DNA from: Alphaproteobacteria bacterium
GTDB taxonomy: Bacteria; Pseudomonadota; Alphaproteobacteria; Rickettsiales; Rickettsiaceae
Reading direction: 5' to 3'
DNA: 12,450 bases
Assembly: GCA_030430995.1 (NCBI GenBank)
Contig: JAUIKA010000020.1
Span: forward strand, 1-12,450
Below are positions 1 through 7,721 of this stretch, one piece after another. A program made the position numbers and the translations under genes. The notes under the pieces were generated by a model. It saw only the letters and a list, made by a program, of their open reading frames with translations, ran no database searches and was not told the DNA's origin. Position 1 is the stretch's first letter. Every line of letters starts with the position of its first letter.

Positions 1-658
1 GAAACCTCTTTTTATATAAAATATTGATGATATCAGTGCTGACCGCATAAGATAAAAGCTTTAATAACTCAGAAGAAATACGCTCTTTGCTCAAACGCTT
101 CATCTGATCTTTATAGAGCAATGAATAATGCATTGCCTCTTCATCTAAAGCATTTGCATATCTATCTGAAAACCTAAAAAACCTGAGGATACGCAGATAG
201 TCCTCCTTTATACGCTCCTCAGCAGAGCCTACAAATACAACCCTCCTAGCGCGTAAATCTTCAATACCTGAAAAATAATCATATATTTTGTTATCTTTTA
301 TGGAATAACTCATTGCATTGATTGTGAAGTCTCTTCTCCTAGCATCTTCTTTATAATCTGTAGAAAATAAGACCTCTGCATGCCTACCATCACAAGATAT
401 ATCCTTCCTGATAGTAGTAATTTCCATTTTTATAGAATGATAAATAGCAGTTACCGTACCATGCTTTATCCCCGTTGGTATAACCTTTGCAAATTTTTCT
501 AGCTTTTTTATAACCATATCAGGCAAAAGCGGAGTAACTATATCTATATCATTAGACTCATTCCCTAAAATGCTATCCCTTATAAAGCCACCTACTACCC
601 TTGCATCACCTAATTTATTTATTATAAAATCAATTTCCTTAGGTGGCTTTATATCCAT
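1..658 (-). CDS. cca: CCA tRNA nucleotidyltransferase, 3' end cut off by the window
   Basis: Adds or repairs the 3' CCA of tRNAs in the cytoplasm. I translated the frame from the ATG at 658 down to base 1: about 219 codons, open to the window edge. Class II nucleotidyltransferase hallmarks are present: GGFIRD at residues 23-28, the metal-binding pair in NDID (D37 and D39), RRRDFTINAM at 107-116, and the neck-domain segment EDYLRILRFFRF at 152-163. The C-terminal body and tail domains lie outside the window. The ATG directly abuts the metG stop (TAG at 659-661), so the two are surely co-transcribed and perhaps translationally coupled. The relative poly(A) polymerase (pcnB) shares the same head domain, but alphaproteobacteria with a single class II gene normally use it for CCA addition. 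The family is certain; the exact subclass is fairly sure. Confidence 0.88.
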   Translation of the reverse strand, partial: MDIKPPKEIDFIINKLGDARVVGGFIRDSILGNESNDIDIVTPLLPDMVIKKLEKFAKVIPTGIKHGTVTAIYHSIKMEITTIRKDISCDGRHAEVLFSTDYKEDARRRDFTINAMSYSIKDNKIYDYFSGIEDLRARRVVFVGSAEERIKEDYLRILRFFRFSDRYANALDEEAMHYSLLYKDQMKRLSKERISSELLKLLSYAVSTDIINILYKKRF

Positions 659-2146
659 CTATCTTAATCTATTAAAAACAATAGAAGGTTTATTCAGATG
701 AAACCCAGGATGCAAACTATAGTCAGATGTAAGATGCGTCATATCCCTGTGGTTTTTGTTAATATTTAATATATCTAGCATCTTATTTGCACCATGTGGA
801 GTGAAGGGAATAAGCGCTATAGCTATCTTCCTCACAGACTCTAATGCTACATATACAACATGCCCTTTATATTCATCATCGTCAGATTTCCAAGGAGCCT
901 TTGTATCCAAATATTGGTTTGCAGAATCTGCTACACTTAGTATGAAATCTATCACTTCATGGAACTTATAATTCTCTATTCCATTTGAGAGCTCTCTAGC
1001 AAGCCCTTCAGACTTTAATATAACTTCTTCCTTTCTCCATCCATGTTGTGGATGTGGAACCTTCCTTGCATGGAAGCTAAATAAAAACACAAGTGTCCTT
1101 TGTAGTAAATTGCCTATTTTATTTACAAGCTGCCCATTGATCAATTTTACCAATCCTGCATGTGAAAAGTTAGAGTCATTACCAAAAACCATATTTTTTG
1201 CAAAGAAATATCTTACATAGTCAGAACCATATTTCTCCTTTAGCTCAAATGGGTCTATAGTATTGCCTACAGATTTAGACATCTTCTGCCCTTCATTAGT
1301 CCACCAACCATGTACTGCTATCTTTTTAGGGAGCTCAAGCCCTGCCGCCATAAGCAAAGCTGGCCAATATACAGCATGAAACCTCAGTATATCTTTCCCT
1401 ATCACATGGCAGTTAGCTGGCCAGTATTTAGACATATTAGGGTACCCGGCAGCAGAAACATAATTTATAAGAGCATCTATCCATACATATATGCTATGAG
1501 ACTCATTACCAGGAACTTTTACCCCCCACTGCATATCCTTTCTTGAAATAGATATATCCTCAAGCCCAAATTCTACAAAACTAATTACTTCATTCATCCT
1601 AGATTTTGGATATATAAAGTCAGGATTGTCTCTATAAAATTTTAATAGTTTTTCTTGGAAATTCTTTAAGCGGAAAAAATAACTCGGCTCCTTCTTCCAT
1701 TCTACCTCCCCACCGGAAGGAGATTTTCCATCTATTAACTCCTCTTCCTTATAAAAGCTCTCATCACGCAGGCAATACCACCCTTCGTAATCTGCTTTAT
1801 ATATAAGCCCTTTTTCTTGCAGCTTATTCCAGAAGCTTACAACAGCATCTTTATGTTTTTTATCTGTAGTTCTTATAAAATCTGTATTAGTTATCTCGTA
1901 AGCTTTTGCTAAATCTTTGAATTTTTCTGACACAGAATCCACAAAGCTTTGTACTTTATCTATACCACCCGCTGCTTGCATCACCTTTTCTCCATGCTCA
2001 TCCGTACCTGTAAGAAAATGCATATGCATATTATTCATATTATGGTATCTGGCTATGATATCAGCAATTACATTCGTATAAGAATGGCCAATATGCGGAT
2101 TACCATTAACATAATATATAGGAGTTGTTATATAATAACATTGCAT
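659..2146 (-). CDS. metG: methionyl-tRNA synthetase
   Basis: Charges tRNA-Met, including initiator tRNA, with methionine. It is a 495-residue class I synthetase. The HIGH motif reads HIGH at residues 18-21 after the N-terminal TTPIYYVNGNPHIG stretch, and KMSKS is at 288-292, followed by VGN. WIDALINYVSAAG (222-234) and FHAVYWPALLMAAG (256-269) are conserved catalytic-domain blocks. The connective region around residues 122-158 (EGWYC...SYFFRL) contains no CxxC pairs, so this is a form without bound zinc. The protein ends after the anticodon-binding helical domain and lacks the C-terminal tRNA-binding (Trbp111-like) dimerisation domain, as usual for about 500-residue versions. The start is the only ATG that precedes the first beta strand. 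It heads the metG-cca unit and diverges from the transpeptidase gene. Confidence 0.96.
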   Translation of the reverse strand: MQCYYITTPIYYVNGNPHIGHSYTNVIADIIARYHNMNNMHMHFLTGTDEHGEKVMQAAGGIDKVQSFVDSVSEKFKDLAKAYEITNTDFIRTTDKKHKDAVVSFWNKLQEKGLIYKADYEGWYCLRDESFYKEEELIDGKSPSGGEVEWKKEPSYFFRLKNFQEKLLKFYRDNPDFIYPKSRMNEVISFVEFGLEDISISRKDMQWGVKVPGNESHSIYVWIDALINYVSAAGYPNMSKYWPANCHVIGKDILRFHAVYWPALLMAAGLELPKKIAVHGWWTNEGQKMSKSVGNTIDPFELKEKYGSDYVRYFFAKNMVFGNDSNFSHAGLVKLINGQLVNKIGNLLQRTLVFLFSFHARKVPHPQHGWRKEEVILKSEGLARELSNGIENYKFHEVIDFILSVADSANQYLDTKAPWKSDDDEYKGHVVYVALESVRKIAIALIPFTPHGANKMLDILNINKNHRDMTHLTSDYSLHPGFHLNKPSIVFNRLR

Positions 2147-2168
2147 AACAAAAACATCTTTTTTTGAC

Positions 2169-2198
2169 AGTATATGATATATAGAGAATTGTTTCTAA
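2169..2198 (-). promoter_or_regulatory. possible metG promoter in the divergent gap
   Basis: On the minus strand, TATACT (2174-2169, 5 of 6 matches to the -10 consensus) lies 18 bases downstream of TTAGAA (2198-2193, 4 of 6 matches to -35). Transcription would start about 15-20 bases before the metG ATG. The elements overlap the first codons of the divergent transpeptidase gene. AT-rich DNA yields such matches easily, so this is only a candidate. Confidence 0.25.
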
Positions 2199-3199
2199 TA
2201 ATTTTATTGATTTTTTTTATGAATACCCATGCCCATCAAGAATTCTATGTTAATTCGGATACAGAAATAATCAAAAAAGTAAGTTATATAAGATATGACA
2301 TACCAAAAGATGGTGTTTTGAATATAGATTCTAATGTTTTTTGCCAGGATTTATTAAAGAAGGACTCTGTAATCATGCTACATAAAGATGATAATGTAAA
2401 TTTTAATGGAAGCCAATATTTTCCCTTCGTAGCAGTAGATAGTAACAATGATAATATCTATGGATATATTTCAGCAGGTCAACTAAATACCAATTGCAAA
2501 CCATCAAAAATTAGAAAACCGAATATAAAAAAGATACTTTCACATAACATAGGTAACAACACTGTAATATATGTAATATGCCCTAAAGAAAGGAATTCTC
2601 TATGTAGAATTTTAATAAAACATAAAAATAAATGGGTAATGAATAACAAAGGAGCAATACTCACCCTTAAAGGGATTGCAAAGTCAAATAAGTTTCATAG
2701 CCAAAGTAAACGAATCACTGGAAATAGTGATACTCCCCAAGGGGTTTATAAAGTATATGCTAAAATGCTATGTAATGACAGAGAATTTGGCCTTAAACCA
2801 AGGCTTAATCTGGACTCAGTAGGCATTAATTTTCCACCAGATTTGCCTATAGGTACATTTAGCAAAAAGAAAATTGATATTTTACCTCAATGCCAACAAA
2901 ATCTTTATTGGTTTAAAGAATGGCCTCTAAGTTTTGCAATGGGCAGAAGGGCTATAAGAATGCATGGTAACCAGATTGGCGTTACACCCTTTGCTCCTGA
3001 ATGGATGAATCTTAATAATAACTTCTACCGCAGAAGCAGAGGATGCATTAACCTAGGGATAGATATTGACCCGTTTTTTGATATATTGGATTCTAAACTA
3101 GGCATATTCAACGCTAATTATAAAGAAGGGAAATTTGGTATTAAGTGGTATGACGTAAAAAAAGGAGAGGCTCTATATGTTGTGGTAGTAGATTTATGA
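2174..3199 (+). CDS. secreted L,D-transpeptidase (YkuD family)
   Basis: Probable peptidoglycan cross-linking or anchoring enzyme of the cell envelope, 341 residues. The first 20 residues form a signal peptide: a charged start, the hydrophobic core LFLIILLIFF, then NTHA with likely cleavage before His21. Residues about 30-110 look like a small beta-rich SH3-like domain. The catalytic domain covers roughly 130-340: ITGNSDTPQGVY at 181-192 is the usual substrate-side loop, followed by HGNQ (His264) and SRGCIN at 288-293 with catalytic Cys291. The canonical motif is HxxG...S(H/R)GC(I/V)(R/N), so all key residues are retained. No good Shine-Dalgarno precedes the ATG at 2174. The in-frame ATG at 2219 would destroy the signal peptide, so the longer start is preferred. 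Presence of this gene implies that the organism makes peptidoglycan with diaminopimelate-type stems. Substrate is inferred from the family only. Confidence 0.88.
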   Translation: MIYRELFLIILLIFFMNTHAHQEFYVNSDTEIIKKVSYIRYDIPKDGVLNIDSNVFCQDLLKKDSVIMLHKDDNVNFNGSQYFPFVAVDSNNDNIYGYISAGQLNTNCKPSKIRKPNIKKILSHNIGNNTVIYVICPKERNSLCRILIKHKNKWVMNNKGAILTLKGIAKSNKFHSQSKRITGNSDTPQGVYKVYAKMLCNDREFGLKPRLNLDSVGINFPPDLPIGTFSKKKIDILPQCQQNLYWFKEWPLSFAMGRRAIRMHGNQIGVTPFAPEWMNLNNNFYRRSRGCINLGIDIDPFFDILDSKLGIFNANYKEGKFGIKWYDVKKGEALYVVVVDL

Positions 3200-3207
3200 T
3201 TAATATA

Positions 3208-3237
3208 TTGCCTTCTCATACGGTTTGCTGTTAGAAT
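3208..3237 (+). promoter_or_regulatory. candidate sigma70-type promoter before ppa
   Basis: TTGCCT (3208-3213, 4 of 6 matches to the -35 consensus) is followed after 18 bases by TAGAAT (3232-3237, 5 of 6 matches to -10). The predicted start near 3244 leaves a leader of about 20 bases before the ppa ATG at 3263. It lies in the only sizeable gap (63 bases) ahead of the ppa-fliK-flgD-cutA-phosphotransferase run, the place where an operon promoter is expected. Confidence 0.42.
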
Positions 3238-3262
3238 ATGTCATTAAAAAGACCGTAGAATT

Positions 3263-3772
3263 ATGTCAGAAGAAAAGACAATTGACGTTATAGTGGAAAT
3301 AAGCATGAATAGTGACCCTGTCAAATATGAATATGACAAAGGGGTGCTAAGAGTTGACCGATTTATGCAAACATCAATGCGCTACCCTTGTAATTATGGC
3401 TTCATACCTAATTCATTAGGGGGGGACTCAGACCCTTTAGACGCTCTACTAATTGCTAATTGGCCAATTGTTCCCTCTGCCCATGTTATGGCAAGACCTA
3501 TAGGAGTTCTTATGATGGAGGATGACAGTGGACAGGATGAGAAAATCATAGCTGTACCTTCAGCAAAAATAGACTCTAGTTTCGGCAAAATTCAAAATAT
3601 AGAAGATATAGATATATTGCTGAGAAAAAGAATATCTAATTTCTTTGAACATTATAAAGATTTAGAACCAGGCAAATGGGTAAAGATATACGATTTTGAA
3701 CCAGTTGAAAAAGCGATTGAGATAATAAATCAAGCAAAACAAGATTATATAAATAGTAAGAATAATGGCTGA
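3263..3772 (+). CDS. ppa: inorganic pyrophosphatase, family I
   Basis: Hydrolyses pyrophosphate in the cytoplasm and so pulls DNA, RNA, protein and lipid synthesis forward. It has 169 residues (the family is usually 165-180). The soluble-pyrophosphatase signature DSDPLDA is at 55-61, with the metal-binding acids D55, D57 and D60. It is preceded by RYPCNYGFIP (40-49) and followed by DEKIIAVP (92-99) and the C-terminal block HYKDLEPGKWVKI (110-122). The N terminus is a few residues shorter than in E. coli, because the usual VxxGxxxPExxxV lead-in is reduced to MSEEKTIDVIVEI. No strong ribosome site is seen. It is the first gene of the plus-strand run, and its stop overlaps the start of the fliK-like gene by 8 bases. 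Confidence 0.96.
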   Translation: MSEEKTIDVIVEISMNSDPVKYEYDKGVLRVDRFMQTSMRYPCNYGFIPNSLGGDSDPLDALLIANWPIVPSAHVMARPIGVLMMEDDSGQDEKIIAVPSAKIDSSFGKIQNIEDIDILLRKRISNFFEHYKDLEPGKWVKIYDFEPVEKAIEIINQAKQDYINSKNNG

Positions 3773-5294
3773 AAAAACTAGCTTGAATATATTTGCCCTT
3801 TCTACAAGCTCAGCTAAAGCATTTGCTAAAGCTAATAAAGATGACGAAAATCTATTCAAGCAACAGGTCATTCACGCCAAGCAAGACATCAGAGAACAAA
3901 AAGAGAGTAAAACGCCAAAACAAGAGAGCCCAGCAGTAACTAAGGAAGAGAATAACTCTAGAGCCCAAGAAACCGAAGATCAAACAACCCAAACAAATGC
4001 TCAGGATAATGGTGATAAAAAAATCACTACAGATAAATTTGGCTCTACAGAGGAAACTGAAGATATTTCTAAAAAAGTTGTTAAATTACTTCTAAATAGT
4101 AGTGATAGGATTAATGAGGAGGATGCGCTTACTGATGAACTATATAGCAATAGTACTGTGGATGATGCATTGCGTAGTATTATTGACACTGAAGAAATAT
4201 TAGAATCTGATATCCTAGTTTTCACTCTCGCCACTGCTGCAAGCTTTGAATCTGTTAGGTCACAAGTGGAAGAAGTAGAAACTACTGAAGAATTCACTAC
4301 TGAGGCAACGGAAGAAGAGGGTGATGCAACCCGCGCAGAAACAGGGGAAGAAGATATTATGCAGGCAGCAGTAATAAATAACCCTAATAAAGGGCATGAC
4401 CTGCTAAATATAGAAGCAGAAACAAAACAACAAACAACCGAACATAGAAATACCCCTATAGAGAGAAAGGAGACAGCATCTGATGAAGTTATTGAAAATA
4501 GCAAAACCATAAAACATGAAAATGTGGGCGTAGCTCAAGCAAAGAATGCCTCTATGGCGCTCCCTAAGAAGGAAACATCAGGAGCTACAACCGACGCAAA
4601 AAAACAAGATACAGTAACAGCAGATACTAAAATAGTTATTTCAGCATCTGACTCTGCGCAAGATAAAAAAGGCTTCCTTACAAAAGAAGACTTGGAACAA
4701 AAAGAGTCATTTGCATTTGCTAGCAAAGAAGAAAGACTAAGCTTAGATACAGAGAAACCTTCTGAAAGCTTTACTTTAAATATAAAATATACTGCCAATA
4801 CAAATATTGAGAAAAATATCAATCAAGGGGTTTTGGATATAGGAAAATTAGATACAACCACATTTAAATCCATAGCCTTTCAATACGCTGCTATAGCAAA
4901 AAATGGACAGCATGTATTCTTCTTCCCGGAGCAATCTGTAGTAGTGAAAATATCTTTTGATGAGAAGAGCCAGACTCATAAAATTTCTATAGGCTCACAA
5001 GATGCAGCAACAGATTCAGCTATATCCGCTAACCTTGGCCGCATAGAGCAGGTGGTATCAAAGATACCTGAGTTAGAGGAAGTATATGTAGAACATGACC
5101 ATAACCCTCAAGATAGTGCTAAATATTTTTCTTCTAATTCAGACTCAGGAGCTAAAGATAGGGATGGTTTTCAAGGGCAGCAAGAAATACATATATCACA
5201 AACTGATAAAGTAACTAAAGAAGCAAAGCATACTACTGCTAATATCACAAGTAGAGAAAAAAGCCCAGACCATATTGTATATATAGAGGTATAA
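3765..5294 (+). CDS. fliK: probable flagellar hook-length control protein, FliK-like
   Basis: 509 residues. FliK is an exported molecular ruler that stops hook growth and switches export specificity. The identification rests on position directly before flgD (a common fliK-flgD pairing) and on architecture. Residues 1-330 are a long, low-complexity, hydrophilic region rich in Glu, Thr, Ser, Lys and Ala, as in FliK rulers. They are followed by a compact region at about 335-445. Within it, QHVFFFPEQSVVVKISFDE (382-400), an alpha/beta stretch up to about 420, and ANLGRIEQVVSKIPELEEVYV (422-442) resemble the FliK C-terminal LxPxxLGxVxVxL...L..L fold. The match is weak: the Leu-Gly core is replaced, so this may be a diverged FliK or another exported flagellar protein. 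It starts 8 bases inside ppa, which suggests translational coupling, and ends 2 bases before flgD. Confidence 0.6.
   Translation: MAEKTSLNIFALSTSSAKAFAKANKDDENLFKQQVIHAKQDIREQKESKTPKQESPAVTKEENNSRAQETEDQTTQTNAQDNGDKKITTDKFGSTEETEDISKKVVKLLLNSSDRINEEDALTDELYSNSTVDDALRSIIDTEEILESDILVFTLATAASFESVRSQVEEVETTEEFTTEATEEEGDATRAETGEEDIMQAAVINNPNKGHDLLNIEAETKQQTTEHRNTPIERKETASDEVIENSKTIKHENVGVAQAKNASMALPKKETSGATTDAKKQDTVTADTKIVISASDSAQDKKGFLTKEDLEQKESFAFASKEERLSLDTEKPSESFTLNIKYTANTNIEKNINQGVLDIGKLDTTTFKSIAFQYAAIAKNGQHVFFFPEQSVVVKISFDEKSQTHKISIGSQDAATDSAISANLGRIEQVVSKIPELEEVYVEHDHNPQDSAKYFSSNSDSGAKDRDGFQGQQEIHISQTDKVTKEAKHTTANITSREKSPDHIVYIEV
5286..5289 (+). promoter_or_regulatory. ribosome binding site of flgD
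   Basis: GAGG sits 7 bases before the ATG at 5297, inside the last codons of the fliK-like gene. It is one of the few clear Shine-Dalgarno sites in the plus-strand run and fixes the flgD start. Confidence 0.55.
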
Positions 5295-5296
5295 TT

Positions 5297-7390
5297 ATGG
5301 CCGGCCTTATAAGCAATATCAGGAGACAAGATGTAGACCCATCCTATGATATAGAGCATAGAATGATGAAATCAGCTGCGCCAGATAAAGCTTTTAGAGC
5401 AAATCTTAATAAGCAAGAAACAGAGAGCCTTGCCAAAGCGAATACATCTGAAGCTGCTAAAGTCAGAAGCCAGTTAAAAGAACAGAAAGACATGATGTTT
5501 AAAGTCATGTTTGAAGAAATGAAGCATGAGCCAGTAAAACAACTAATGTCTGGTGAAGGCGGCGGCGGGAGCTCATCTCAGATGAGTATGACTGTAATAA
5601 TGGGCACAATGGCCTCTACAGAGCAAATGCTGGAGATGAGAATCTCTGTAGATAAGCTACAGAAAAATGTGGCTGAAAGCAATTATCTTGCATCTTCACA
5701 AATGCTCAAAGGCTCTAAAATTACTTATACTAGCACAACAGGGCAACTGGAAGGGGAAAAAGGAATTAAGTTCTATTATGGAGCAACCAATAATGATAAA
5801 AACACAGCTGCACTAAAAAAATTTAGGGCTAAAGTGAATGTCAAGAATAAGCTAGGAACAAATGTATATTCCAAAACATGTTTTATGGATATAGGCCCAA
5901 GCAATTGCTTCAACTGGGATGGGCGCGATGATAACGGAGCGTTATGCCAAGATGGTGAATATAGTTTTGATATAGTGGCCTTAGATGAGAGAAATATATC
6001 TATAGAAAAGACAATATATGGAACTGTCGCTGGCATAGAAAGAAACCCAGATAGCCCTTGTGGATATAAAGTCTTAATGGAAGATGGCTCATCTATTGAT
6101 CCTGAAAATATAGAAAGCTTTACAGCTGGCAATACACTTAAAGAATACATGCCATATGTAGGGAAAAAAGTTGGGGTAAATAATACTATAGAGCTAACAT
6201 CTAAAGGATATGTAGAACCAAAGGCATTTAACAACCCCCTGCCTAACACAGGTAGAGTAAAAATCACTTATTTTAATAAATATAATGAGGAAGTTGGGCA
6301 TTCTATCATATTCTCTACCAAACAAGGAGAAAATAACTTACAGGGAGTGCAAGCCTATTTATGTGATTGGTCTGACCTTTCTAAATTTGAAAGCAATGAA
6401 GAATTCCAAGCAGCAAGGAAAGCTGGTAAGCTTAGGGTTTTACCACCAGGGACTTATACTCATGCTATAGAGATAGAAGATCAAGACCTTGAAGAAATTG
6501 ATGGAGAATATCAAATGCAAATGTTACAAGGGCAATATCTATATGAAGGCATTATAGGAGTGCATTCTGACGATGCAGGGGAAATAGAATTTTTAACTGC
6601 ATCTGGCAAGCCATTGAAATTAGATGATATTAAAACAGTTGCAGGAAAATTTGATTCAGGCAAAAAGGATAGCAAAAGCCAAGTGCAGGACCCTAAAAGT
6701 TATATGGGAATGTATGTAGACTATCTACGTCAATTCGGATATATGGATAGCCAACAAGAATATACAGTACAAGGCCTAGAAGATAGCGTAATTAATTACC
6801 ATTCAGGATACACAGCAGTAAAAGATAGACAAGGAAATAACCAAGTAACTGTGAGCATATATGGCAGAAACCCTGACGGAAGCAGTGGGAAAGAAATAGG
6901 GAGTTGCAAAGGATATTTTCAGGCAAATAAAACATATCAAGAATTATTTGACAATGGAACCCATAGATATTCTACCGCTAAAGTTAGAGAGCATTTTGCA
7001 TATAGTGAATATGATAATACTTTAAATCAAGTGGATAATTTCAATAGATATTATAAATTTAATAAGGATAAAGTAGATGCATTCGTAGCAACAAGCTGGA
7101 GAAAAGGTAAATTAGAACAGAACCCTAACCAGGATGAATTAAAAAAGAGGCAAGTTATAGCATTTGATACATCAACCTTTACGCCAATTAAAGAAGGAAC
7201 GGGGCTTACTGAAGCCGAATATAATATGATGATATTTCCTGACGTAACAGATGCTAGCGGAAAAGAAATAAAAAATGTAACCGGCGTCATATCTACTAAA
7301 GTCCGTTCTGTATATAATGATGGGCAATTAGGGTTAGAAAATGGAGATGCGATAAACCCTCTTACAATATTAAATGCGCGTGGAAAGTAA
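5297..7390 (+). CDS. flgD: flagellar hook assembly scaffold FlgD, extra-long form
   Basis: FlgD caps the growing hook and is required to polymerise hook protein outside the cell. The protein has 697 residues; ordinary FlgD has about 220-250. The N-terminal cap region is recognisable at 64-135: MMFKVMFEEMKHEPVKQLM parallels the usual FLKLLVxQLxNQDPLxPM, and MTVIMGTMASTEQMLEMR parallels the usual TxQLAQxSxVEQL. A FlgD ligand plus Tudor-like module follows at about 135-276, including NCFNWDGRDDNGALCQDGEY (203-222) and YGTVAGIE (241-248). The rest appears to repeat that module twice. In the second copy (284-450), YVGKKVGV, CDWSDL, LPPGTYTHAIEIED and LYEGIIGVH match in order. The third, degenerate copy (475-693) ends with VTGVISTKVRSVYNDGQLGL and ENGDAINPLTILN. 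A good ribosome site (GAGG) precedes the ATG. The 3' end overlaps cutA by 17 bases. The FlgD call is firm; the triplication is read by eye. Confidence 0.85.
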   Translation: MAGLISNIRRQDVDPSYDIEHRMMKSAAPDKAFRANLNKQETESLAKANTSEAAKVRSQLKEQKDMMFKVMFEEMKHEPVKQLMSGEGGGGSSSQMSMTVIMGTMASTEQMLEMRISVDKLQKNVAESNYLASSQMLKGSKITYTSTTGQLEGEKGIKFYYGATNNDKNTAALKKFRAKVNVKNKLGTNVYSKTCFMDIGPSNCFNWDGRDDNGALCQDGEYSFDIVALDERNISIEKTIYGTVAGIERNPDSPCGYKVLMEDGSSIDPENIESFTAGNTLKEYMPYVGKKVGVNNTIELTSKGYVEPKAFNNPLPNTGRVKITYFNKYNEEVGHSIIFSTKQGENNLQGVQAYLCDWSDLSKFESNEEFQAARKAGKLRVLPPGTYTHAIEIEDQDLEEIDGEYQMQMLQGQYLYEGIIGVHSDDAGEIEFLTASGKPLKLDDIKTVAGKFDSGKKDSKSQVQDPKSYMGMYVDYLRQFGYMDSQQEYTVQGLEDSVINYHSGYTAVKDRQGNNQVTVSIYGRNPDGSSGKEIGSCKGYFQANKTYQELFDNGTHRYSTAKVREHFAYSEYDNTLNQVDNFNRYYKFNKDKVDAFVATSWRKGKLEQNPNQDELKKRQVIAFDTSTFTPIKEGTGLTEAEYNMMIFPDVTDASGKEIKNVTGVISTKVRSVYNDGQLGLENGDAINPLTILNARGK

Positions 7391-7706
7391 AACCATAGTC
7401 ATAATACAAACAACTACGGATACTCAGGAGAATCTTTCCCAGATGATCAACGCCCTTATCAATAATAAGCTTGCTGCATGTATACAGGTAACCAATGTTA
7501 CTAGCCATTATAGATGGAATGGGAAAATAGAGAAATCTGATGAATTCCTTCTTAGCTTAAAAACCACTGTCTCTTTAGAAAGCAAAGTCAGAGATATGAT
7601 TTTAAAACATCATAATTATTCAGTGCCTGAGATTATATCTACTAATGCAAATATATTAAATGAGGAATATGCAAACTGGCTTTTAGAATCTGTAGAGCAA
7701 ATATAG
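7374..7706 (+). CDS. cutA: CutA-like divalent-cation tolerance protein
   Basis: Small trimeric PII-like protein, 110 residues, the normal length for the family. Historically it is linked to copper/divalent cation tolerance, but the true role is unsettled. Family landmarks appear in order: the first strand TIVIIQTTTD (7-16), LAACIQV (33-39), SHYRWNGKIEKSDEFLLSLKT (44-64), HHNYSVPEII (79-88) and the C-terminal EEYANWL (97-103). The ATG lies 17 bases inside flgD with no clear ribosome site, which suggests translational coupling. A GTG at 7380 is a possible alternative start that would fit the family's usual N terminus equally well. It is probably co-transcribed with flgD and the phosphotransferase, with no evident functional link. 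Confidence 0.93.
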   Translation: MRVESKTIVIIQTTTDTQENLSQMINALINNKLAACIQVTNVTSHYRWNGKIEKSDEFLLSLKTTVSLESKVRDMILKHHNYSVPEIISTNANILNEEYANWLLESVEQI

Positions 7707-7721
7707 CAAAATTCTCTTGAT

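Noticed and set aside
4001..4510. Long minus-strand open frame (169 codons) opposite fliK
   Set aside because: It is antisense to a low-complexity coding region; its Ser/Val-rich translation is the mirror of Glu/Thr/Lys codons, with no recognisable protein features.
5776..6267. Minus-strand open frame (163 codons) opposite flgD
   Set aside because: It lies entirely inside the well-supported FlgD coding region, has no ribosome site, and has a composition expected of an antisense frame.
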